Source: Paenibacillus sp. J45TS6 (lineage in GTDB: Bacteria; Bacillota; Bacilli; Paenibacillales; Paenibacillaceae). Taken from it: a stretch of 64,000 nt of DNA. Every line of letters starts with the position of its first letter. The first letter of the stretch is position 1. A program made the translations under genes and the position numbers. Below the pieces are notes generated by a model that saw nothing but the letters and a program-made list of their open reading frames with translations, did not search any database and was not told the DNA's origin. This document shows positions 54,248-62,704 of this stretch, piece by piece. The stretch covers positions 27,979 through 91,978 of the forward strand of contig NZ_BOSJ01000018.1 of NCBI RefSeq assembly GCF_018403285.1, in the 5' to 3' direction.

Positions 54248-54847
54248 ATCGAGGTCAAGCGCAGAAAAGATGCAACTCAAATTAAAAAAGATATCGCTCA
54301 TCAGATCAAGGATCTATTTTCACAAAAGGGATACAATGCTGCGTCAATGGAAGAGGTTTGTCGAGTTACAGGCCGAAGTAAGGGCAGCATCTATTATCAT
54401 TTTAAGAGCAAAGAAGAGATGTTTATGTATCTCATCAAGCTGAATAATGAGGAATGGATGGAAGCCTGGATGGCGAAGGAAGCGGCATATGTGACCACCC
54501 GGGAAAAACTTTTTGCTCTCGCAGATCACTATGTAGATGATATGAACAATCCTCTGACTCATGCGGTTAATGAATTCATGTCCAGCCAAGTTGTTACAGA
54601 GGATATGCTAAATGATATGTTGGAGGTGACACGGCTTCCTTATAAGGCATATGAACAGTTGATTATACGAGGTATGGAGCGCGGGGAACTGAAGAAAGAC
54701 AGTTCGAGTGACATCATGTATGTCCTTAATGGACTAATAAACGGAATGAGTACGCTTTATTTCGAGAAAGACTTAGAAGAGATACGGCGTCTATACAAAA
54801 AAGGAATAGAAATATTATTGACCGGAATAGAAGCACCTACCGAATAG
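54248..54847 (+). CDS. TetR-family repressor, apparent ATC start
   Basis: The TetR helix-turn-helix begins well upstream of the first ATG (54347): reading from ATC 54248 gives VKRRKDATQIKKDIAHQIKDLF followed by the recognition helix RVTGRSKGSIYYHFKSKEEMF, with the usual N-terminal length (199 residues in all). AAAGGAG (54232-54238) lies nine bases before ATC. No ATG, GTG or TTG exists between the upstream stop and ATC. The rest is an all-helical ligand domain. It probably represses itself and the downstream efflux pump through identical operators. Confidence 0.85.
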   Translation: MEVKRRKDATQIKKDIAHQIKDLFSQKGYNAASMEEVCRVTGRSKGSIYYHFKSKEEMFMYLIKLNNEEWMEAWMAKEAAYVTTREKLFALADHYVDDMNNPLTHAVNEFMSSQVVTEDMLNDMLEVTRLPYKAYEQLIIRGMERGELKKDSSSDIMYVLNGLINGMSTLYFEKDLEEIRRLYKKGIEILLTGIEAPTE

Positions 54848-54857
54848 GTGACAAAAG

Positions 54858-54891
54858 AGAACTGATGGGAAAGATCAGTTTTTCTTTTCTA
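54858..54891 (+). terminator. Intrinsic terminator after the TetR gene
   Basis: AACTGAT/ATCAGTT stem (54860-54880) followed by TTTCTTTTC. Confidence 0.7.
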
Positions 54892-54899
54892 CATTAATG

Positions 54900-54915
54900 G
54901 ACCGAACAGTCGGTC
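54900..54915 (+). promoter_or_regulatory. TetR operator upstream of the MFS gene
   Basis: GACCGA-ACAG-TCGGTC palindrome 28 bases before the MFS start, identical in its 14-base core to the site upstream of the TetR gene. Confidence 0.8.
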
Positions 54916-54943
54916 TAAAAACGTGTGCAAAAGGAGAGGGAAA

Positions 54944-56158
54944 ATGAATCAACTGCTGCGCAACAAGTCATTTTTAATCGTAACGGGTTCTGATTTATTG
55001 CAAAATCTCGCAATTTGGATACGGAATATGGCGATCTTGTATTTTATTGTAGAACGTACAGGGGGAGACCCCTTCGCTGTTTCGCTCATTACGGTTTTAG
55101 AATATGTCCCCATTTTCGTTTTTTCTTTCATTGGCGGGGGATTTGCAGATCGCTGGAATCCTAAAAAAACGATGATATGGGGTGATGTATTAAGCACACT
55201 TTCCATCGTTCTGATTCTTGCCTTGTTCTGGGCCGGGTACTGGCAGGTGCTGTATGCAGCAACTTTTGTATCTGCCATCGTGAGCCAGTTCTCCCAGCCA
55301 TCCTCCGCTAAAATCTTTAAACGGAACGTTCCTGAAGAGCACGTTCAGACCGCGATTGCACTCACACAAAGCCTTCATTCACTGTTTATTATTGTGGGTC
55401 CTCTGCTTGGGACATTCATCTATACCACTCTTGGACTGCAAGCCTCCCTCTATATCTTACTCTTCTTATTTATCTCGTCCGCTGTATTGCTTACTTTTTT
55501 GCCGTCAACTACTGTGGAAAGAGAAAAACAGAACTCTTTATACGAAGATCTGCTGGAAGGGTGGCGCTTCATATTAAGAACGCCTTCTCTAAAATGGCTT
55601 GCCGTAGTGTTCGCCATTGTAGGTCTCGCAGAAGGATTGGTCAGTCCCTTACAGATCTTTATCGTTACGGATAGATTAGAACTCGATGCGACTTATGTTT
55701 CCTATCTTTCGGGAATATCAGGTCTCGGACTGCTTATAGGAAGCGGAATGGCCGCCTTTATAGGTCAAAAAATAAATCAAACGTTTCTTCTTGTTGCAGG
55801 AATATGTGTGATGGCACTTACAACCATAGGTGAAGCTTTATCTACTGCGTTTGCTTTGACTCTTACGATCAGCTTTTTTGGTGCTATCAGTTTAGCTTTT
55901 ATCAATGTCGTCATCTCGACGTTTATGGTTGCACAGGTTGAAGAAAACATGATTGGCCGAGTAGGTGGAACCATTATGCCGTTATTTATGGGAGCCATTC
56001 TGATTGGATCTTCGGTTACAGGTCTTCTCATGAATGCAACATCTTTACTTACGGTATACCTGATTTCAGCAGCTATCATTTGCGTAAGTGTGCTCCCAGG
56101 TTTGTTGATTCGATTTAAGAACCCAGCGGTTAGAGACGAGGAATTAGAGTCCCCATAA
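54944..56158 (+). CDS. Major facilitator superfamily efflux transporter
   Basis: ATG 54944 follows AAAGGAGAGGG. The 404-residue protein has twelve predicted spans, with the MFS loop 2-3 motif altered to GGGFADRWNPKKTM. It resembles the drug-exporter type of MFS protein (MdtG/Bmr-like or enterobactin exporter-like). The adjacent TetR repressor and shared operator suggest inducible export of a toxic compound. Confidence 0.88.
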   Translation: MNQLLRNKSFLIVTGSDLLQNLAIWIRNMAILYFIVERTGGDPFAVSLITVLEYVPIFVFSFIGGGFADRWNPKKTMIWGDVLSTLSIVLILALFWAGYWQVLYAATFVSAIVSQFSQPSSAKIFKRNVPEEHVQTAIALTQSLHSLFIIVGPLLGTFIYTTLGLQASLYILLFLFISSAVLLTFLPSTTVEREKQNSLYEDLLEGWRFILRTPSLKWLAVVFAIVGLAEGLVSPLQIFIVTDRLELDATYVSYLSGISGLGLLIGSGMAAFIGQKINQTFLLVAGICVMALTTIGEALSTAFALTLTISFFGAISLAFINVVISTFMVAQVEENMIGRVGGTIMPLFMGAILIGSSVTGLLMNATSLLTVYLISAAIICVSVLPGLLIRFKNPAVRDEELESP

Positions 56159-56242
56159 AGCTAGATCTGCTGGAGGTATGGTAAGAGTGGGACCGATAAA
56201 GTTATTTTCCTGGGCAAAAAAGTAAGCCAAGAAATCTAATTG

Positions 56243-56259
56243 TTAGCACCTGGTACTAA
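56243..56259 (+). promoter_or_regulatory. FapR operator upstream of the acyl-CoA synthetase gene
   Basis: TTAGCACCTGGTACTAA differs from the palindromic FapR site (TTAGTACCT-x-x-TACTAA type) at one base. It overlaps the -35 region of a promoter whose -10 box is TATAAT at 56267-56272. Confidence 0.8.
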
Positions 56260-56310
56260 CAAATGTTATAATGGTCCTAATACCTACTTGACCCTAAGGA
56301 GACGATGAGC

Positions 56311-57903
56311 GTGAATTACGAGCAATGGATTGCACCGGAACAATATAATATGACATCAGAAATGGAACATCATCCGGCTGAAAACGTTGCACTCAAGTGC
56401 TTGGATGAGCATGAACATGAAGAGGAAGTAACTTATGGGGATTTGCTTAAAAAAGCAAACCAAATTGCAGGCGGCCTTGCAGATCTTGGTCTAACAAAAG
56501 GTGACAAGGTACTTGTTATGGTACCTAGAAATGTAATTGCATACGCAATATATATCGCTTGTTTGAAACTTGGCCTTGTTATTATTCCTTCTTCTGAGAT
56601 GCTGAGAGCCAAAGACCTTTCTTATCGGCTTGTACATTCGAAAGCTCGCGCTGTCATTGTATGGTCCAGTGTGACGGATGAAGTTGATAAGATGGAAGAA
56701 ACGATCCCTTCTTTGGCATACCGAATTGCTGTATCTGCTGAACCAGGAGAAGAAAAAGCGGGATACCGTATGCTGAATCAACTGATGGAAGGCCAGCCAG
56801 AGGTACGCGAAGCGGTGGATACACACCGGGATGATATCGCAATTCTGACGTACACCTCAGGTACAACGGGCAATCCTAAGGGAGTTGTTCATACTCACGG
56901 CTGGGGTTACGCTCATCTTCGCATTACTTCGTCTTGGCTTGATATCAAATCCCAAGATATGGTGTGGGCTACGGCAGCCCCTGGATGGCAAAAATGGATT
57001 TGGAGTCCGTTCCTTTCTGTACTCGGAAATGGAGCAACGGGATTTGTATACAGTGGTTCGTTTGAACCGAAACGTTATTTACGGTTCTTGCAAGATTACA
57101 AAATAAATGTGCTTTGCTGTACACCTACCGAATATCGACTGATGGCAAAACTTGATGGACTCGGTCAGTATGATTTATCCAGCTTGCGCAGCGCAGTGTC
57201 AGCCGGTGAGCCGCTGAACCTCGAAGTGATTAGCAGCTTCCAGCGCCATTTTGATATTACGATTCGGGATGGCTATGGACAGACGGAAAGTACGCTCTTG
57301 ATCGGTAACCTGAAAGATATGCCTTTCCGTAAAGGTTCGATGGGCATGTCCATGTCTCCAGGACTTGTTCAGGTAGTCGATGATGAAGGACAGCTGGTTC
57401 CTCCTGGAGAAGTAGGGAACATTGCCGTTCATAGAGAAATGCCAGCCCTCTTTAGTGCCTATTATTTAGATGAGAATCGGAAGCAACAGAGTATAAAAGG
57501 GGAGTATTTCCTGACAGGAGACCGCGCAAGCATCGATGAAGAAGGGTACTTCTGGTTTGAAGGCCGCGGCGATGATATTATCATCAGCTCTGGTTATACG
57601 ATTGGACCGTTTGAAGTGGAAGAAGCGCTGATGAAGCATCCTGCGGTAAAAGAGTGTGCTGCCGTAGCAAGTCCGGACGAGACACGCGGACATATCGTGA
57701 AGGCTTTTATTGTGCTGCAAGAAGGAGTAGAAGAATCGGATTCTCTGGTCAAAGAGCTTCAGCACCATGTAAAACAAATGACAGCACCTTATAAATATCC
57801 GCGTAAGATTGAATTTATTAGTGAGCTACCTAAAACAAATTCAGGCAAGATTCGCCGGATTGAACTTCGTATGTTAGAGAAACAAAGAGCAAATCAGGCA
57901 TGA
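56311..57903 (+). CDS. Acyl-CoA synthetase (AMP-forming), medium/branched chain type
   Basis: GTG 56311 sits nine bases after AAGGAG; ATG 56305 is only three bases away and is the alternative. The 530-residue enzyme has the adenylating-family motifs: TYTSGTTGNPKG (P-loop), GYGQTES, the hinge TGDRASIDEEGYFWFEGRGDD and KTNSGKIRR with the catalytic lysine. It activates a carboxylic acid to acyl-CoA. It resembles the YtcI/MbcS group acting on branched or medium chains. A FapR site suggests that it belongs to the membrane-lipid regulon. Confidence 0.9.
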   Translation: MNYEQWIAPEQYNMTSEMEHHPAENVALKCLDEHEHEEEVTYGDLLKKANQIAGGLADLGLTKGDKVLVMVPRNVIAYAIYIACLKLGLVIIPSSEMLRAKDLSYRLVHSKARAVIVWSSVTDEVDKMEETIPSLAYRIAVSAEPGEEKAGYRMLNQLMEGQPEVREAVDTHRDDIAILTYTSGTTGNPKGVVHTHGWGYAHLRITSSWLDIKSQDMVWATAAPGWQKWIWSPFLSVLGNGATGFVYSGSFEPKRYLRFLQDYKINVLCCTPTEYRLMAKLDGLGQYDLSSLRSAVSAGEPLNLEVISSFQRHFDITIRDGYGQTESTLLIGNLKDMPFRKGSMGMSMSPGLVQVVDDEGQLVPPGEVGNIAVHREMPALFSAYYLDENRKQQSIKGEYFLTGDRASIDEEGYFWFEGRGDDIIISSGYTIGPFEVEEALMKHPAVKECAAVASPDETRGHIVKAFIVLQEGVEESDSLVKELQHHVKQMTAPYKYPRKIEFISELPKTNSGKIRRIELRMLEKQRANQA

Positions 57904-58243
57904 TATATAAAAAAGAGGGATTTCGATTCCGAATTATAATGGAACGGAATGACCTTTATTATAGCTTAAAGGCTGCTTAGATAATCCCGGCAGTTTAGAC
58001 CGTAGGCAAACTAGCTTAATCTAGTTTTGCCTACGGTTTTTTTTATTTTGGTAAGACCGAAAAGACCGAAATGAATTGAACGTATCTGAATTTCCTGATT
58101 TTATATAGTTTAATTTTCCTGGAGTGAAGAATGAGGTGGATGTATACGCTATAATATGGATATTAGTGTATGATTTGGGGTAAAACCGGAGTAGAGACAT
58201 ACAGAGATCAATAATATATGCTTCAAACGTCGGAGGAATGAAT
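57904..58243. other. Intergenic region 340 bases
   Basis: No gene. It contains the acyl-CoA synthetase terminator (next entry) and the promoter region of the ABC exporter, with TATAATATGG at 58150-58159. Confidence 0.6.
57997..58046 (+). terminator. Intrinsic terminator of the acyl-CoA synthetase gene
   Basis: A 16-bp stem ACCGTAGGCAAA(A)CTAG with its complement (57999-58014 and 58021-58037) and a six-base loop, followed by TTTTTTTT. Confidence 0.9.
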
Positions 58244-59980
58244 ATGGCCCTAGTGTTTACTTATTTACGGAAATACCGGGTAGCCGCAATCGCTGCACTC
58301 TTTATGCTGCTGCTCGAGCTTATGGTAGAACTGATTCAACCTTATCTCATTCAGAAGATTATTGATGATGGAATTCAGCAGGAGAACCTAACCGTTGTAT
58401 GGACATGGGGCGGATTCTTGCTAGGTAGTGCGGTAATCGCCTTTGTAGCAGGGATTTCGAGTTCTTTTTATGCAGCGCATGCCAGTCAGGGGTTTGGGTC
58501 AGATCTTAGGGAAGCTTTGTATGAAAAAGTACAGGCGTTTTCTTACGCGGTTTTTAACCGTTTTGCTACGTCTTCACTTATTATTCGGCTCACTGGAGAC
58601 ATTACACAAATTCAGGACACGGTATTTATGAGCTTGCGTTTCGCAACAAGGTTACCGCTGGTTGTCATCGGCAGTGTCATTATGGCACTGATCGTCAATG
58701 TGAGATTGGGATTGTTTCTAGCTGTCACGGTGCCTATCCTGCTCATTTTTATTTTCTTCATTATGAAAAAGGTATCTGTTCTCTTTAGGAATGTACAGAA
58801 TCGGCTGGATGAAGTGAACGGAGTAGCGCAGGAAAACCTCATTGGTATACGGCTTATTCGTGTGTTTGTGCGTATGGGTCATGAGGTAGAACGATTTGGC
58901 CGTTCGATACATAAGTTAATGACTTCAACGATGTCAGCTCAGCGTCTCGCAGAGACAACCATGCCTTTTATTATGCTTCTCATGAACGCAAGTGTTCTGT
59001 TTATCTTATGGTTTGGACGCAAAGAGATTGTAGCAACGGGCAGTGCTTCCCTTGGGGAAGTCGTTGCCGTGATCAACTATGCCGTTCGTACAATGGGGGC
59101 ATTATCGATGCTGTCATGGATCGTAGCAACCTTCTCCCGGGCAAATGCTTCCGTAAACCGGATTCAGGAAGTGCTGCTGATGGATTCGGATGTGTACGAT
59201 ACCAAGGAGAGTTCAATTTCTTCTAGTAAGGCAACATTACAAGGAACCATTGAGTATAGAGGCGTTCATTTCCATTATCCAGAAGGGGAGATGAATGTCC
59301 TAAGTGATATTACATTTCAGGCAAAGCCTGGTGAACGGATTGCTATTATGGGTGCAACGGGATCGGGAAAAACTTCGCTGGTTCAGCTGCTTCTCAGGTT
59401 ATATGAGCCAAATGAGGGGACAATTACGATTCAGGGTCAGAATATTCAAGAGATACCGGTGGAACAACTTCGAGACGCGATTGGTTACGTACCGCAAGAA
59501 GCGGTCCTATTTACCGGTTCCGTACGTGACAATATCGCTTGGGGCAATCAGAGTGCAAGTCTTGAGGAAATGGAAGAGGCCGCTCGCAAAGCACAAATCC
59601 ATGATACGATCCTCTCCTTGCCAAATGGCTACGACACCATGCTTGGACAGCGGGGTGTCAACCTGTCAGGTGGACAAAAACAGCGTCTATCTATTGCTAG
59701 AGCACTCGTTCGTCATCCGCAAATTTTGATTCTCGATGATAGTACAAGTGCGCTTGATGTGAAGACGGAAGCTGCCCTTTTACATGAGCTTAATGAATTA
59801 TCCTGTACGACGTTTATTATTACGCAAAAAATATCATCTACTTTATCTGCAGATCTCATTTTACTGCTCGATGAAGGAAGACTGATCGCGAGCGGTACAC
59901 ATGAACAGCTGCTTATAGAATCATCTCTATATCGCCGGATCTATGAATCCCAATACGGACAGGAGGCGCAGCATGCTTAA
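58244..59980 (+). CDS. ABC exporter half-transporter, degenerate-site subunit
   Basis: ATG 58244 has GGAGG at seven bases; ATG 58238 is too close. The 578-residue protein has six membrane spans and an ATPase domain with Walker A GATGSGKTS, signature LSGGQKQRL, Walker B ILILDDSTSALD and FIITQK at the H-loop position. The catalytic glutamate is replaced by aspartate and the H-loop histidine by glutamine, as in the non-hydrolysing half of heterodimeric exporters. Its partner is the next gene, which overlaps it by eight bases. Similar pairs (BmrCD, YfiBC) export drugs or lipid-like compounds. Confidence 0.92.
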   Translation: MALVFTYLRKYRVAAIAALFMLLLELMVELIQPYLIQKIIDDGIQQENLTVVWTWGGFLLGSAVIAFVAGISSSFYAAHASQGFGSDLREALYEKVQAFSYAVFNRFATSSLIIRLTGDITQIQDTVFMSLRFATRLPLVVIGSVIMALIVNVRLGLFLAVTVPILLIFIFFIMKKVSVLFRNVQNRLDEVNGVAQENLIGIRLIRVFVRMGHEVERFGRSIHKLMTSTMSAQRLAETTMPFIMLLMNASVLFILWFGRKEIVATGSASLGEVVAVINYAVRTMGALSMLSWIVATFSRANASVNRIQEVLLMDSDVYDTKESSISSSKATLQGTIEYRGVHFHYPEGEMNVLSDITFQAKPGERIAIMGATGSGKTSLVQLLLRLYEPNEGTITIQGQNIQEIPVEQLRDAIGYVPQEAVLFTGSVRDNIAWGNQSASLEEMEEAARKAQIHDTILSLPNGYDTMLGQRGVNLSGGQKQRLSIARALVRHPQILILDDSTSALDVKTEAALLHELNELSCTTFIITQKISSTLSADLILLLDEGRLIASGTHEQLLIESSLYRRIYESQYGQEAQHA

Positions 59981-61814
59981 ACAACTAGCCGAACCATTTC
60001 GCCAGGAACGTTCCGAGGCACTGAAGGATACGAATCAGCTTGGACAGGGAACCCGAAAAAAAGCAGTCAAAGCGAAAAATTGGTCTTGGACGCTGCGCCG
60101 AATATGGGATTACCTCGCAAAAAGAAGGCTCAAGCTGATTTTGGTGCTCATTATGGTCGTTCTTACTTCTGCCTTAGCATTACTTGGACCGTACCTCATT
60201 GGTACTGCGGTAGATACGTATCTCGAAGGAGAGGGAGATAGTACATGGGTGTATTTTTTAGTGGCGCTCGGCGGTGTCTATCTTCTTCATCCACTCTTTG
60301 CTTTCTTGCAGAACATTTGGATGATTGAAGTTGCGCAGGAAACAGTATACCGGATGCGTCATGATTTATTTGAACATCTTCATAGACTGCCTATTCCTTT
60401 CTTCGGTAAACGTCAGCAAGGCGAGATTATGAGCAGACTTACGAACGATATTGAAAATGTCAGTGCAACCTTGAATGGGTCCATTATTCAGATTACATCC
60501 AGCATTTTGACACTCGCAGGGGTCGTTATTGTCATGCTGACACTGAGTCCGCTGCTCACGTTGCTTACTTTTACCGTCGTTCCTTTGATGGCCCTTGGTA
60601 TGCGCTGGATTACGAAACGAACCGGTCCTTTGTTTAAGGAGCGTCAGCGTAATTTGGGAGAACTGAACGGATATATTGAGGAAACCTTGTCCGGACAGCG
60701 AATTATTAAAGCTTTTTCTCAGGAGGAACGAGTTCTTACTGCATTTAAAGAGCGAAATGATCGAATTCGTCTATCTGGTTTTTGGGCACAGACGATCTCG
60801 GGATTTATCCCCAAGCTGATGAATGGGCTGAACAATCTTAGTTTTGCCATTATTGCAGGAATTGGCGGGATTATGGCGATCTCGGGTTCAATTAGTGTCG
60901 GCGTCATTATTATTTTTGCTGAGTACGCGCGGCAGTTTACAAGACCGCTGAATGATCTGGCAAACCAGTGGAATACGATCTTATCAGCGATTGCAGGGGC
61001 GGAGCGAGTCTTTGAAATTATGGACGAAGACCCTGAGGTAATAGATGAAGCTGGAGCTAAGAAACTCGATCATGTAGAAGGTGCAGTGAAGTTTGAACAT
61101 GTCTCCTTTGGCTATGAAGAAAAGGGAGCTACTCTTCAGGATATTTCTTTTGAAGCTAAACCAGGGGAAATGATTGCGCTTGTTGGGCCTACGGGGGCAG
61201 GTAAAACCACGCTGATTCAGTTGATTTCGAGGTTTTATAGTCCAGATCAAGGAACGATCACCGTAGATGGTCAGGATGTAACGACCATACAGCGGAAGAG
61301 TCTGCGCTCTCATATGGCATTTGTACTGCAAGATTCATTCCTTTTTGAGGGGACCATTCGTGAAAATATCCGCTACGGTCGCCTAAATGCTAGCGATGAA
61401 GAAGTAGAGCAAGCGGCAAAAATGGCTAATGCTCATTCTTTTATCACTAGACTGAAGAAGGGTTATGACCAAGTACTTCATGCGGATGGGAGCGGGATCA
61501 GTCAGGGTCAAAAGCAGCTGCTCGCTATTGCCCGGGCAATGCTCGCGAATCCTGCTATGCTTGTTCTCGATGAAGCGACCAGCAGTATTGATACGGTAAC
61601 GGAGATTAAGATTCAAGAAGGATTGCAGCGCCTGATGCAGGGCCGAACGAGCTTTGTTATTGCTCACCGGCTGAATACTATTCGCCAAGCTGACAAGATC
61701 CTTGTGATGCAACATGGGAAACTGATTGAGCAAGGGTCGCATGAGGAGTTGCTGGGGGCGAACGGATTTTATAGTGAGTTGTATCATGGGCAGCTGAAAA
61801 AGAACGTGGTGTAA
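59973..61814 (+). CDS. ABC exporter half-transporter, catalytic subunit
   Basis: ATG 59973 follows AGGAGG (59961-59966), inside the end of the previous gene. The 613-residue protein has a basic N-terminal extension, six spans, and an ATPase with Walker A GPTGAGKTT, intact Walker B MLVLDEATSSID and intact H-loop (IAHR), but a changed signature (GISQGQKQLL). The two subunits thus complete one active ATP site and one inactive site, as expected of a heterodimer. Confidence 0.92.
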   Translation: MLKQLAEPFRQERSEALKDTNQLGQGTRKKAVKAKNWSWTLRRIWDYLAKRRLKLILVLIMVVLTSALALLGPYLIGTAVDTYLEGEGDSTWVYFLVALGGVYLLHPLFAFLQNIWMIEVAQETVYRMRHDLFEHLHRLPIPFFGKRQQGEIMSRLTNDIENVSATLNGSIIQITSSILTLAGVVIVMLTLSPLLTLLTFTVVPLMALGMRWITKRTGPLFKERQRNLGELNGYIEETLSGQRIIKAFSQEERVLTAFKERNDRIRLSGFWAQTISGFIPKLMNGLNNLSFAIIAGIGGIMAISGSISVGVIIIFAEYARQFTRPLNDLANQWNTILSAIAGAERVFEIMDEDPEVIDEAGAKKLDHVEGAVKFEHVSFGYEEKGATLQDISFEAKPGEMIALVGPTGAGKTTLIQLISRFYSPDQGTITVDGQDVTTIQRKSLRSHMAFVLQDSFLFEGTIRENIRYGRLNASDEEVEQAAKMANAHSFITRLKKGYDQVLHADGSGISQGQKQLLAIARAMLANPAMLVLDEATSSIDTVTEIKIQEGLQRLMQGRTSFVIAHRLNTIRQADKILVMQHGKLIEQGSHEELLGANGFYSELYHGQLKKNVV

Positions 61815-61822
61815 AGGAGTAG

Positions 61823-62206
61823 AGATTACTGTTGCTTATGAAGGTGGAAGGGGAACGGTGCTCTGTGATTAGCGTAAGTAGAAGGGGGAACGGTGTTCAC
61901 GAGCTCTGTCTCTGCGGAAGTGGAGGAGGAACGGCGGTGTTCATGAGCTCCGTGATTAGCGTAAGTAGAAGGGGAAACGGTGTTCACGAGCTCTGTGCTC
62001 CACTTGTTTTGTCTGGACGAAGTATTGCTTCGAAGTAGGAGGTCCAGCCAAAGCCAAAAGTCACTCAGACCTCGAGACCACCTTATTTCCTGAGTTACGC
62101 CCTTTGGAATCAGCAAAGTAGAGAAGGAAATACAGCTCCCCCTGATACGGGGGTGGGCAGGGGACAACGTTGCTTCTTTAAGGTGAGCAACGTGTCCAAT
62201 GAAGGA
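61823..62206 (+). repeat. Structured tandem repeat, copy 1
   Basis: The unit starts at a GATTACTG(G/T)TGC-like block and contains three to four ~42-46-base subrepeats (ACGGTGTTCACGAGCTCTGT type), then helix CTGGAC/GTCCAG enclosing CGAAG/CTTCG (62013-62046), helix CCCCC/GGGGG (62138-62153, loop TGATAC) and helix ACGTTGC/GCAACGT (62167-62193). Copy 2 lies 342 bases downstream. Confidence 0.75.
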
Positions 62207-62207
62207 T

Positions 62208-62562
62208 GATTACTGGTGCGCGGAAGGAAGTACGGTGTTCATGAGATCTGTCTCAGCGAAAGTGGAGGAGGAACGGCGGTGTTCATGAGCTCCGTGATTA
62301 GCGTAAGTAGAAGGAGAAACGATGTTCACGAGCTCTGTGCTCCGCTTGTTTTGACTGGACGAAGTATTGCTTCGAAGTAGGAGGTCCAGCCAAAGCCAAA
62401 AGTCGCTCAGATTTCGAGATCACCTAATTCCCTGGAGTCACGCTTTTGGAATCAGCAAAGTAGAGTAATGAAAAACAGCTTCCCCTGATACGGGGAGTGG
62501 GCAAGTGGAGAATGTTGCTTCTCTTATAGAGGCAACATTGTCTATTTAAAGGTGATTACTGG
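62208..62562 (+). repeat. Structured tandem repeat, copy 2
   Basis: The same order of elements as in copy 1: subrepeats at 62229-62345, CTGGAC/GTCCAG helix (62355-62388), TCCCC/GGGGA (62481-62496, same loop TGATAC), ATGTTGC/GCAACAT (62512-62538), then GATTACTGGTGC. Two helices differ from copy 1 by paired base changes. Confidence 0.75.
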
Positions 62563-62704
62563 TGCAAGGATCATGAATAAGTCCGTGTTGAGCGAAGGTG
62601 GAAAGGTAAACTTTGTTAAGGAGTTCTGGTGTTCAGCGAAGGAGATAGGAGAGAAGTGTACTTCTATTCAACGAATAGATAAGTTAGAGCGAGGGGGTCA
62701 TCGT

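Larger units (their letters stand above)
61815..62690. other. Repeat-rich noncoding region upstream of the rRNA operon
   Basis: No supportable gene. The region holds two tandem copies of a ~342-bp unit and further loosely related repeats up to 62690 (for example AGCGAAGGTGG and AGCGAAGGAG). Short frames on both strands show repeated peptides but no ribosome sites. Confidence 0.7.

Noticed and set aside
61826-62167. A 113-codon minus-strand frame with repeated peptide ELVNTV-PSTYANH
   Set aside because: The peptide repeats only reflect the DNA subrepeats; there is no ribosome site, and the second repeat copy is not open in the same way. The RNA-level helices are a better explanation.
61849-62345. 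CRISPR array
   Set aside because: The repeated units are adjacent and diverged along their length, with no constant repeat separated by unique spacers, and no cas gene is in the window.
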